Below, in pieces: positions 56,592 to 64,000 of a stretch of 64,000 nucleotides of DNA. The DNA is taken from NCBI RefSeq assembly GCF_000013165.1, contig NC_007798.1, forward strand, positions 496,001 through 560,000. Reading direction: 5' to 3'. Under the pieces are notes generated by a model, which ran no database searches, was not told the origin of the DNA, and saw nothing but the letters and a program-made list of their open reading frames with translations. The stretch's first letter is position 1; every line of letters begins with the position of its first letter. The position numbers and the translations under genes are program-made. Source of the DNA: Neorickettsia sennetsu str. Miyayama (lineage in GTDB: Bacteria; Pseudomonadota; Alphaproteobacteria; Rickettsiales; Anaplasmataceae).

Positions 56592-57011
56592 TATAATCCT
56601 GTGTAAAACTCTATGAATACATGTAGAATACTACTTCTCTTCCAGAGGTGGATAAAATTTACAACAAGGTACAAGAAAGTGCACGTCTAACTCAGTAAAA
56701 ACAACATACCGTAAAGTATAAGAAGAGCGTACAGGTACAGCAAATCCCTTTTTCACAACCCTTGGTCAATAGAATGAGACTCGCATTCTCCCCTACCACC
56801 CCTTTCTGGAGAATACAACTACTTACCGTCAGGTCTGACAAATATTGTAGAAACTTTGCTTACATGAATCACCCAATAGCTCATAGAATACACACCACCA
56901 ACAGAATATCAAATTGAAACACAGACCCCTACCTAACACACATTCCATGCCCTTTTATGACAAGATCCTGATGTAAGCTATTAGAGTAAAACCGACAAAA
57001 AATGGTGCTTT
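56592..57011. other. spacer between plsX and fabH
   Basis: About 420 bases where most bacteria have plsX and fabH nearly adjacent. No ORF, RNA or strong hairpin seen. fabH may therefore have its own promoter. Confidence 0.35.
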
Positions 57012-58043
57012 TTAATCAATCGTGCAAATACTGTCAATAATCTTGGAATTAAGATTATTTGCTACGAGTTTCACAGCAGCTCCTATTGCGTTTGCGAAGG
57101 CAACACTATCAGAACCTCCATGAGCCTTTACCGCAACTCCATTCACTCCTATTAACATCGCCCCATTCCTGAGATCAGGATTAAACCTAGATATTGATTT
57201 CTTCAAGCTTTTTGCTAGGACTAACCCAGCTAATCTAGAGAGCAATGAAGTCCTAGTCGCACCAACAATATCATCCCTGAGCAAACGAAAAATACTCTCG
57301 GCCGTCTTGAGCATTACATTCCCAGTAAAGCCATCACTGACAACAACATCCACTTCGCCCCCAAGTACATCAGAAGGCTCCGCATAACCTATAAAAGTGA
57401 AGTCCTCATCAGTCCTTTCATTAAGTAAATGAAAAGCTTCTTTCACCGCATCAGTACCCTTGTTTTCTTCAACACCAACATTTAAAAGTGCCACTCTGGG
57501 ATTTTTTACTCCCAACGCTGCCTTTGCGAAAGCAGAACCCATAAAGGCAAATTGATACAAAACATCCGAGCTGCAGTCCAGATTCGCACCAAGATCTAAA
57601 ACCACCACCTCACCCTTTTTCGTTGGAAGAGTTGTAACAATAGCCGGTCTGTATATGTTCTCCAGCATCCCTAACAGTATCTTCGATATCCCCATAAACG
57701 CCCCTGTGTTTCCAGCAGACACAACACACTGAGAAGCCTTTTCTCTCACATCCTGAACAGCTTTATACATGCTCGAGCCCTTCTTTCTCACTGCAGAAGA
57801 GAGCTTGTCATCAGACATCACAACATCGCCAGCATGGATGATTTCGCAACTCTCCAGTAAATGAACGTTAGCCTTAGATGATAAACAGCGCTCGATAGAT
57901 GAAGAGTTGCCAAAAAGCCTGAAGAAAACCGAAGATGGATTCTGCCGAAGATACACAGAGGCACCAAGAAGAATTTCATCAGGTGCCCTATCCCCGCCCA
58001 TAGTATCAAGGGCAACTACAACCTTACGCCCTACCTGATCCAT
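57012..58043 (-). CDS. plsX: phosphate acyltransferase PlsX
   Basis: Makes acyl-phosphate from acyl-ACP for phospholipid synthesis. The product opens V-V-V-A-L-D-T-M-G-G-D-R-A-P-D, the PlsX signature, and has C-V-S-A-G-N-T-G-A-F-M near residue 105 (counting from the ATG), L-D-L-G-A-N, and F-T-G-N-V-M-L-K. The ATG at 58043 gives 343 residues; the frame also runs up to a GTG at 58064 with a GGGGG upstream, and a TTG at 58079. It directly follows rpmF. Confidence 0.95.
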   Translation of the reverse strand: MDQVGRKVVVALDTMGGDRAPDEILLGASVYLRQNPSSVFFRLFGNSSSIERCLSSKANVHLLESCEIIHAGDVVMSDDKLSSAVRKKGSSMYKAVQDVREKASQCVVSAGNTGAFMGISKILLGMLENIYRPAIVTTLPTKKGEVVVLDLGANLDCSSDVLYQFAFMGSAFAKAALGVKNPRVALLNVGVEENKGTDAVKEAFHLLNERTDEDFTFIGYAEPSDVLGGEVDVVVSDGFTGNVMLKTAESIFRLLRDDIVGATRTSLLSRLAGLVLAKSLKKSISRFNPDLRNGAMLIGVNGVAVKAHGGSDSVAFANAIGAAVKLVANNLNSKIIDSICTID

Positions 58044-58088
58044 CACATAAACCGGTACCGCCACAGCAAGAGCCCCCAATTGAGAGAA

Positions 58089-58280
58089 TCAACTAGAACC
58101 TGCTTTTCCCTTTGGAGAAAGAACCCGTCTACCATTGTAAAAACCATCCAACGACACATGGTGCGACCGTTGAAACTCCCCCGTAGTTTTATTCACAATA
58201 ACATTCTCAGGCCGAAGGCCATCATGGGAACGTCTTTTACCGCGCCTGGACGGGCTGGTCTTCCTTTTGGGAACAGGCAT
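58089..58280 (-). CDS. rpmF: 50S ribosomal protein L32
   Basis: 63-residue basic protein starting M-P-V-P-K-R-K-T-S-P-S-R-R-G-K-R-R-S-H, the L32 signature. L32 genes regularly precede plsX, as here. The zinc-binding cysteines of some L32 proteins are absent, which is normal for the alphaproteobacterial form. Confidence 0.95.
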   Translation of the reverse strand: MPVPKRKTSPSRRGKRRSHDGLRPENVIVNKTTGEFQRSHHVSLDGFYNGRRVLSPKGKAGSS

Positions 58281-58525
58281 AACAGAGCTAATAAGTTTTC
58301 ACGCTGAGGGAATTATATTACGCGGTGCACTTCAAAACAAGAGTCTCCTCTTTAAGTAGAGAACACTGTACGAGAGCAAAAATTTAACAATATCTTTACC
58401 GTTAGTAAGAGCAAAAAAAATCCTACCAGAAATTGCAATTCTATTAAACAAATGGTTCAACAACTTGAAAGTGCAAAGATAAACTGAACATTGGACACGT
58501 TAGAACAACAACACTATGTTATTCC

Positions 58526-61177
58526 TCAAACAGCGAGAGAAGCTGGATCTTCCTCTGATACGGAAGAGACTGAGGCAGAATCCAAGAGTGGAGCACACTC
58601 TCCAGAAGCAGGACGATGACCGGCTTTTATACCTTTAAAAGACGCGCTTAATGAAGAAAAGGAATCAATTTTGCACTGAACAACATCAAAACATGCAAGC
58701 ACAAGAGCGGATATTAGTGAGAAAAGAATTCCAGCAACAATACAAACTCTTTCTAAGGTTAGTGTTTCTGAAAGATTAGGTATGCCCAAGGGGTCTTCTC
58801 TAACTAACCTCAGCAAGGATACAAAAGCTGCTGCACAAAATATAAGCCCCGGTATTAAAGCACAAAAAACGCCGCGACAAAGCTCGGCTGACCTAGATCG
58901 CTTAGAATCTTTAGGAGCCCGCCTATAAGTTTGAGTGAAAGCGACCCCAAGAAGGACTATCCCAGCACAAAGCATAATCATTGATGCCACTCCACCAGCG
59001 CTGAAATCCTTAAAGCAAGGGATTTCAATAGACGCAAGAGCAACTAAAACCATCCCTAAAACTATAGAGAAGAAAAAGATAACCCTTGGCCCAAAGCACG
59101 AAACAACTTTTTTCATGACATGATCGGCTTTAGCGCTTGTATTAACAGCATTACGCACACCCTCAGCTGCTGTGTTAAAATGCTTTTCCTTAAGGACGTT
59201 TAGTGCGTACATAAAATCGAGCACTTCTGAGCACGCAGCAGACACCGCATCAGAAATCTCTGTACGTGTGGTGCTTGCAGAATTTTCTAGTACAGTGACC
59301 AGTGAATAAACAGCGCTCAAACTCTTGACAGGCTGATGCGGACTCGAATACACACCTCCAAACAGAGACGCAAAAGCAGCTCCAAGAACAGACTCTACAA
59401 CCTGCCGACTTGAGCTACCATCGTCTAAAGGGCCACTCTCTCGCCCAGACACAGTGCAGGAAGCAACGACATTTGGATTACTTGCAGCAATCGCGAGCTG
59501 AATAGGCACGCAAGCAGCATATTCTTGCATTCTTCCAAGAAGTAAAGTAATTGAGGCAGTTGATCTTGAAGACTCTCCCCCTACATCCAATAGAGCAGCA
59601 TATAGATTACTGGTAGATGAGATCAAATCCTCTACAAACCCGTTAAGACCAAGGGTCTCTCTTAGACTCCGCACAAAACCCTTAGATTGCTCAATTACTT
59701 TGCACACTTCACCGGTAGCACTAGCGACATCAGCTGGAATCCGTCTTATTGATGCGCGCAATTGTCGTACTCTTTCTATGCATCTTGTAACTTCTTCTCT
59801 GACACGCGCATCGCTTATCTTATCTGCAGCTGCTCTTGCAGCCGCAAGATCACCCCTGCCACATGCGCCAATTACAGCATGAATTTCACCAGCGTCAGCC
59901 GCATTAGTTGGATCCTCTGCTAGACCTCTTAAAGCATGTAAATCTTCAAGCGAAAGACCCACCCCACAAGAGGCAGAAATACCTGTAACGAGAGTGAATA
60001 TACTGTTGGAGGTATTGCTGACATTTTCAGGAAGGCTAGTTATAGTCGAGCGTATCCGCCGTACCTTTTCTATGCATCTTACAGCTTCTTCTCTGACACG
60101 CGCATCGCTTATCTTATCTGCAGCTGCTCTTGCAGCCGCAAGATCACCAGTACCACATGCGCCAATTACAGCATGAATTTCACCAGCGTCAGCCGCATTA
60201 GTTGGATCCTCTGCTAGACCTCTTAAAGCATGTAAATCTTCAAGCGAAAGACCCACCCCACAAGAGGCAGAAATACCTGTAACAGCAGTAGATAAACTAT
60301 CTAGGAAAGCACTAGCATCGCCAAATATCTCTCTTAATGTAGCACTACCACTCCTAAAGACAGGATATAGGGAAAGCGCACAAACATACCTACGACACTT
60401 ATTAATAGCGTCTTCAGCGATTTGCTGTGACCTACTTGATCTTGCCTCATCTATCCCTCTTACCTCGTCCAACAAAGCACTGACATAAAAAAACAAAATA
60501 CGTGCCAGAGCGATCTCTGATGGGGCAGAAGCGGCGGCAGTAGGACAAGACTTAATAGAACCGCTCTCGTCACTTGGGAGTGTTGCAAAAGGTGAAAGCA
60601 TAGTTACTACGCTCTCAAGGGAACATACAACATTCTTTCGGATCTTCACGAGGTCTTGAGCAGCCCTGCCATCCCTGACAGGGTACAGCATCTCTTCAAC
60701 TGCTCTGAAACATGAGACTAGTTCTGCGATAAAATGGACGTGTAATCCTCCCTCTTCTCCAATCGAAGTTAAAAGAGCCGACAAGAATCCTGGAGAAACA
60801 AAAGTATTAACTAGCTCATTACTAGACTGCAATGTACCTTTGATATTACTGAACATCGACTGCTTTTTACCTAAAATGACCTTTTTCTCATTCTTTTTTC
60901 TGTGTAGATTCCCTGAAGACTTCTCCTTTTTAGGAGATTGAATCAGATCAAAAGCTACAAAATCGCTACTATAACTACCAACAACGCTACTCCCACTAGA
61001 GCCAGAAAACTGACCAGAGTCACATACAGACCCATCAACTACGGGTGAAACTTCAGCATCACCCGGAATAGATAGTAGACTACGTACAGCAGCAGACCTT
61101 CCATCTTTCTTTTTACGAGAAAGACGAGAAACAACATTCCTGAGGAAAGTGTGACCCTTTTTTAAATTACCCATCAC
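58526..61177 (-). CDS. large orphan membrane protein with two near-identical 98-residue repeats
   Basis: 883 residues. The N-terminal 100 are basic and Ser-rich; the middle is alpha-helical. Two copies of a 98-residue unit lie in tandem at about residues 299-396 and 397-494. Within them, G-D-L-A-A-A-R-A-A-A-D-K-I-S-D-A-R-V-R-E resembles bacterial alpha-solenoid (TPR-like) repeats. The C-terminal part, about residues 690-820, has four hydrophobic helices, followed by a Ser/Glu-rich tail. No enzyme motif and no N-terminal signal. The membrane block looks like that of the 2625-3614 product. Likely an inner-membrane or surface-associated lineage-specific protein; function unknown. Confidence 0.8.
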   Translation of the reverse strand: MMGNLKKGHTFLRNVVSRLSRKKKDGRSAAVRSLLSIPGDAEVSPVVDGSVCDSGQFSGSSGSSVVGSYSSDFVAFDLIQSPKKEKSSGNLHRKKNEKKVILGKKQSMFSNIKGTLQSSNELVNTFVSPGFLSALLTSIGEEGGLHVHFIAELVSCFRAVEEMLYPVRDGRAAQDLVKIRKNVVCSLESVVTMLSPFATLPSDESGSIKSCPTAAASAPSEIALARILFFYVSALLDEVRGIDEARSSRSQQIAEDAINKCRRYVCALSLYPVFRSGSATLREIFGDASAFLDSLSTAVTGISASCGVGLSLEDLHALRGLAEDPTNAADAGEIHAVIGACGTGDLAAARAAADKISDARVREEAVRCIEKVRRIRSTITSLPENVSNTSNSIFTLVTGISASCGVGLSLEDLHALRGLAEDPTNAADAGEIHAVIGACGRGDLAAARAAADKISDARVREEVTRCIERVRQLRASIRRIPADVASATGEVCKVIEQSKGFVRSLRETLGLNGFVEDLISSTSNLYAALLDVGGESSRSTASITLLLGRMQEYAACVPIQLAIAASNPNVVASCTVSGRESGPLDDGSSSRQVVESVLGAAFASLFGGVYSSPHQPVKSLSAVYSLVTVLENSASTTRTEISDAVSAACSEVLDFMYALNVLKEKHFNTAAEGVRNAVNTSAKADHVMKKVVSCFGPRVIFFFSIVLGMVLVALASIEIPCFKDFSAGGVASMIMLCAGIVLLGVAFTQTYRRAPKDSKRSRSAELCRGVFCALIPGLIFCAAAFVSLLRLVREDPLGIPNLSETLTLERVCIVAGILFSLISALVLACFDVVQCKIDSFSSLSASFKGIKAGHRPASGECAPLLDSASVSSVSEEDPASLAV
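59695..60283 (-). repeat. tandem 294-bp coding duplication
   Basis: Two 294-bp units in tandem. The best-conserved blocks, 59791-59989 and 60085-60283, differ at only three bases, leaving one residue change (Arg versus Thr). The remaining part of each unit is clearly more diverged. Confidence 0.9.
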
Positions 61178-61286
61178 AGCTCCAAGGCCACCTCTAGCAA
61201 GAAGACCGCCCTCAAATAAAGGACACGCCTAAATTGCCAGATGGTTACTATATCAACTGTGATAATAATAGCATTATTCTAGAAAG

Positions 61287-61314
61287 ATATCTATGCTCTA
61301 TTATGTAAATAATA
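61287..61314 (-). promoter_or_regulatory. AGCATAGATAT motif and AT-rich palindrome upstream of the repeat gene
   Basis: On the minus strand AGCATAGATAT (61297-61287) matches the motif at 32412-32422. Next to it, TATTAT-GTAA-ATAATA (61299-61314) is an inverted repeat. Both are about 110-140 bases before the start at 61177. Possible promoter or operator; may be chance. Confidence 0.25.
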
Positions 61315-61419
61315 TAACTATTTTAAAAACCAAAAGGAACCTCCTCCTAGAGGGACCCCCTCATGCTTTCATTGTAACATTAAGTAATTAAAATATCGCT
61401 AGGACTCAAAAATAGTCAG

Positions 61420-61938
61420 TTACTTAAGCCTGGATAAAAGCTCGAGAAAAGACCTTTCGTCCAAATTTTCAAAATAGTCGTCGTTAATCTGTACGACTGG
61501 CGCGCTAACACAGGCCCCAAGACACTCTACTTCATCTAAAGAAAATTTGTTGTCTTCGGTTTTATGGCCCACTTTGATCCCTAATTCTCGTTTCGCAGCT
61601 TCAATTAGACAATCGGAACCTCTCAACCAACATGGCGTGGTTCTGCAGACACGTATGGTATGCTTCCCCACCGGGGCAGTATTAAACATACTGTAGAAAG
61701 ACGCCACTTCATACACTTTAATAACCGGTAGTCCAAGTAACTGTGCAACATGATCCATTGCAGCGATAGGAATCCAGTTTTCATGCTGTCTTTGGACAAG
61801 GTGTAGCAACGGAAGGACAGCACTCCTCTTACGGGAAGCGGGATATTTAGCAAGGATTCTAGCTACCTCTCGTGAATTCTCTTCACTAAAGCAGAATTTG
61901 TCCGGTTGAATTGATGCATGAGCAATACGTTTTTTCAT
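61420..61938 (-). CDS. nuoE: NADH-quinone oxidoreductase subunit E
   Basis: 24-kDa subunit of complex I carrying the N1a 2Fe-2S cluster. With the ATG at 61938 the product is 172 residues; the frame extends to 61965. Cluster ligands are seen in V-C-R-T-T-P-C and C-L-G-A-C, the standard C-x4-5-C ... C-x3-C arrangement. The family opening with A-R-I-L-A-K-Y-P and the helix-rich N-terminal half are normal. It starts just downstream of the ubiB stop (61950), so the two are probably co-transcribed. Confidence 0.95.
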   Translation of the reverse strand: MKKRIAHASIQPDKFCFSEENSREVARILAKYPASRKRSAVLPLLHLVQRQHENWIPIAAMDHVAQLLGLPVIKVYEVASFYSMFNTAPVGKHTIRVCRTTPCWLRGSDCLIEAAKRELGIKVGHKTEDNKFSLDEVECLGACVSAPVVQINDDYFENLDERSFLELLSRLK

Positions 61939-61949
61939 GAAAAGCAAAA

Positions 61950-63326
61950 CTAAAAAAACCTGCAAGCAAGTATGGCAAGGAAATTGATAATTGAGGCAAG
62001 ACAGATCCAGAAAAACACCTCACATCGTGACGCAGTAACCGCACGATACTTACTCTCCTTATTGTCCTCGAAGGCCTCTTTTAAAACAACCGCTATCTTA
62101 TGGATTTTCTCCCTCACTAGCACTGTTGGACACATCCTGTCTTTATACCACCTCCTTATCATTGGTTCTATTATTCGCCATACGTTTATCTCTGGATCAA
62201 GTTTCGCACAGTTTGCCTCGAGAAAAATTAAATTCTTTTGCATCAAAATAAGATTTGGGTTAATCTCGATACGGAAATCCCTAGAAAGCTTAAAGAAATC
62301 ACCCAGAAGACGAGATAGTGAGACCTCCTTCAGCGGTTTGTCTACTATAGGCTCAGCGAGAGCACGACACGCAGAAGCAAAATCTGTTCGGGACCTTTCT
62401 ACGTATCCAGCTGAATAATGTAATTCTGCCACGCGGTCGTAGTCTCTTTCTAAGAACCCCTTAATCAGTTCCAAAACGTAAACCTTTGTTTGCTCATCAA
62501 TCCTTCCAATTATTCCAAAGTCTACTAATCCAACTTTGTGTCCAGAAATGAGAAATATATTTCCCAGATGCATATCCCCATGAAAAAAGCCATTTACATA
62601 GACTTGCACGAAAAATGTCTCAACAAGTCTTCGTGCAAACTGTGGATCACATAACTTGCAGTGTGTCAGTGGCACCCCTTCAAGCCAAGACATAGTGAGA
62701 ATTTCATTAGTCGTTAGGCCCCAATAAACTTCAGGTATCACAACTGTTTTATTGGTAAGAAGCTTGTCCTTCATCTCTGACAATGCAGCTGCCTCCATTT
62801 TGAGGTCCAGCTCGTTTTTTGTGGAAGCAGAAAATTTCTTCAAAATCGTGATTAGGTTAAAGCGTTTCGGGAGAAAAAACGATAAAATGTACACGATCGA
62901 AAAGGCGATTTTGATATCTCGCTTAAAGATCTTTTTTACTCCTGGTTTCAGAATCTTTACAGCCACAACTTCACCTGATAGCGTAATTGCCTTATGCACT
63001 TGCGCAATCGATGCAGAAGCCGTTGGCCTCTCATCTATCCACTTGAAGAGCCTGTCTATTCCTTTTGAAAATTCCTTTTCAATAGATGCCTTTACCTCTA
63101 CGTAAGAAACGGGCTTCACGTTATCACACAGCTTCCTTAATTCGGTAGATAAATCGGAGCAGATAAAATCACCCATACTGGAGAAAAACTGTCCAAATTT
63201 GATGAATGCTGGACCCATCTTCTCCACTTCAGAAACCAGAACAGAATAATTTTTCCTGTACAGGAGCTCAAAATACGCGTAAAAGACAAAATACGCTATT
63301 CTGAATACCCTAAAGAACAAATACAT
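61950..63326 (-). CDS. ubiB: UbiB/ABC1-family protein (ubiquinone biosynthesis)
   Basis: Atypical kinase-like ATPase that supports ubiquinone synthesis at the membrane. The 458-residue product (ATG 63326) has the K-x-G-Q motif (F-I-K-F-G-Q-F) near residue 45, the Ala-rich loop T-A-S-A-S-I-A-Q-V-H in place of a Gly-rich loop, the lysine V-A-V-K-I-L-K-P-G, H-G-D-M-H-L-G-N and L-V-D-F-G. A C-terminal hydrophobic anchor ends the protein. It precedes nuoE, pairing a quinone assembly factor with a quinone-reducing complex. Confidence 0.93.
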   Translation of the reverse strand: MYLFFRVFRIAYFVFYAYFELLYRKNYSVLVSEVEKMGPAFIKFGQFFSSMGDFICSDLSTELRKLCDNVKPVSYVEVKASIEKEFSKGIDRLFKWIDERPTASASIAQVHKAITLSGEVVAVKILKPGVKKIFKRDIKIAFSIVYILSFFLPKRFNLITILKKFSASTKNELDLKMEAAALSEMKDKLLTNKTVVIPEVYWGLTTNEILTMSWLEGVPLTHCKLCDPQFARRLVETFFVQVYVNGFFHGDMHLGNIFLISGHKVGLVDFGIIGRIDEQTKVYVLELIKGFLERDYDRVAELHYSAGYVERSRTDFASACRALAEPIVDKPLKEVSLSRLLGDFFKLSRDFRIEINPNLILMQKNLIFLEANCAKLDPEINVWRIIEPMIRRWYKDRMCPTVLVREKIHKIAVVLKEAFEDNKESKYRAVTASRCEVFFWICLASIINFLAILACRFF

Positions 63327-63591
63327 GCACAAACAATTTTTCTACTAAGTACAAGAGCGAAAGGAAATAGGTGCAATTCAAAGCAACTTAGGTACTAAAC
63401 TCAGGCCGGTAACACAGTCCACCCCTCAGTACTACATACACAGGTACAATTTCCAACCCAAAAAGAGTGGAAAACAGATAAAAAATACATATACCAGGAA
63501 GTCTCTAAGATTGAAACATCGCCAACCTTGTGCATTTGAAACTTAGAGACTTTCGATGTAACATTCCTTCACCCCACATAGTTCCGCGGTA

Positions 63592-64000
63592 ATGGAAAGA
63601 GCGCTATGCGTATTGTTGTTCCTCTTCGTGCCCTTTTTAACTTTAGCTGATGGTACGCTGACTAAGATATGGACTTTTGAGCGTTGGACTTTCTACACCC
63701 AGGTTGAAGATGGGAAAACTACATGTTTTATTGCTTCTAAACCATTCTTTGTTGCAGGATACCAAACTGATCATGGGGCTTCGTATCTCTGGGTGAGACA
63801 CATCAGTGCAAACATCGATGAAGTTAGTATTACTTCCGGTCACGACTATGGAGACAGCTCATTGCCCCAACTCGCAACCTACAGAAGGAGAGATGAATTT
63901 TTTGAGCACAGACAGACGATGATAGATGGCGCAAGAACGGGTAATTGCAACAAAGGAAAACCATACGACGCGTATATCTTCGACCTGATTGAAGGCGAAA
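63592..64000 (+). CDS. secreted IalB-like protein (partial, runs off the window)
   Basis: 136 codons from the ATG at 63592 to the edge without a stop. An N-terminal signal peptide (A-L-C-V-L-L-F-L-F-V-P-F-L-T-L-A-D) precedes a domain with a tryptophan-led strand, then T-T-C-F-I-A-S-K-P, then W-V-R-H-I and D-E-V-S-I-T-S-G. This order resembles alphaproteobacterial invasion-associated locus B (IalB)-type periplasmic proteins, with C-Y-I-A-S-K-P in many members. The match is from memory of the family pattern, so the call is tentative. Exported to the periplasm; function unknown. Confidence 0.6.
   Translation, partial: MERALCVLLFLFVPFLTLADGTLTKIWTFERWTFYTQVEDGKTTCFIASKPFFVAGYQTDHGASYLWVRHISANIDEVSITSGHDYGDSSLPQLATYRRRDEFFEHRQTMIDGARTGNCNKGKPYDAYIFDLIEGE

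Noticed and set aside
1-64000. CRISPR arrays, insertion sequences, phage genes, rRNA and tmRNA
   Set aside because: I looked for regularly spaced repeats, transposase or integrase motifs and rRNA or tmRNA signatures and found none.

Overview
The window looks like chromosome of an obligate intracellular alphaproteobacterium of the Anaplasmataceae, most likely Neorickettsia or a close relative. The reasons are a compact set of core genes with rickettsial features (archaeal-looking ValRS, cytochrome bc1 and aa3-type oxidase genes, a UbiB/UbiG quinone pathway, IscX), a complete biotin gene set, AT-rich spacers, tRNAs without encoded CCA, and several large lineage-specific proteins that resemble no standard family. 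The genus is inferred from gene content and was not confirmed by a search. I saw no phage, insertion sequence, CRISPR array or rRNA.

Layout. 1-15.7 kb: cytochrome c maturation (ccmF), an orphan multi-pass membrane protein, ruvA-ruvB, then on the minus strand sucA, iscX/MBL hydrolase/tsaC, rpsD with tRNA-Leu, atpG/folE and murB, plus a short ftsQ on the plus strand. 15.8-31 kb: an acidic, cysteine-bearing lipoprotein, glpX, topA, an orphan 432-residue protein, an O-methyltransferase, acnA, a NDUFAF7-type methyltransferase and valS. 31-38.6 kb: prfB, which needs a programmed +1 frameshift, then two adjacent orphan proteins, then mutL. 38.8-45.9 kb: biotin genes on both strands (bioB, bioF, an alpha/beta hydrolase, bioC, bioD, bioA). 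46-54.1 kb: tRNA-Val and a plus-strand respiratory run coxB-coxA-ctaB-petA-petB-petC-secD. 54.4-64 kb: ubiG, tRNA-Arg, rpmF-plsX-fabH, a large repeat-bearing membrane protein, ubiB-nuoE, and the start of a secreted IalB-like gene.

How the genes work together. Core metabolism centres on the TCA cycle (sucA, acnA) feeding NADH dehydrogenase (nuoE), quinone (ubiB, ubiG), cytochrome bc1 (petABC), oxidase (coxAB with ctaB for heme) and ATP synthase (atpG). The biotin genes would allow biotin synthesis from a pimeloyl thioester, useful to the bacterium and possibly to its host. Cell-wall and division genes look eroded: MurB lacks its catalytic residues and FtsQ is short. FolE has lost triphosphate-binding residues.

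The most unusual region is 32.4-36.4 kb. Two neighbouring orphan proteins carry D-A-x-(T/S)-Q-T motifs that resemble the dynein light chain LC8 ligand consensus. One of them also has a polyproline stretch and three related short helices. These are candidate host-directed proteins; nothing in the sequence alone proves secretion.
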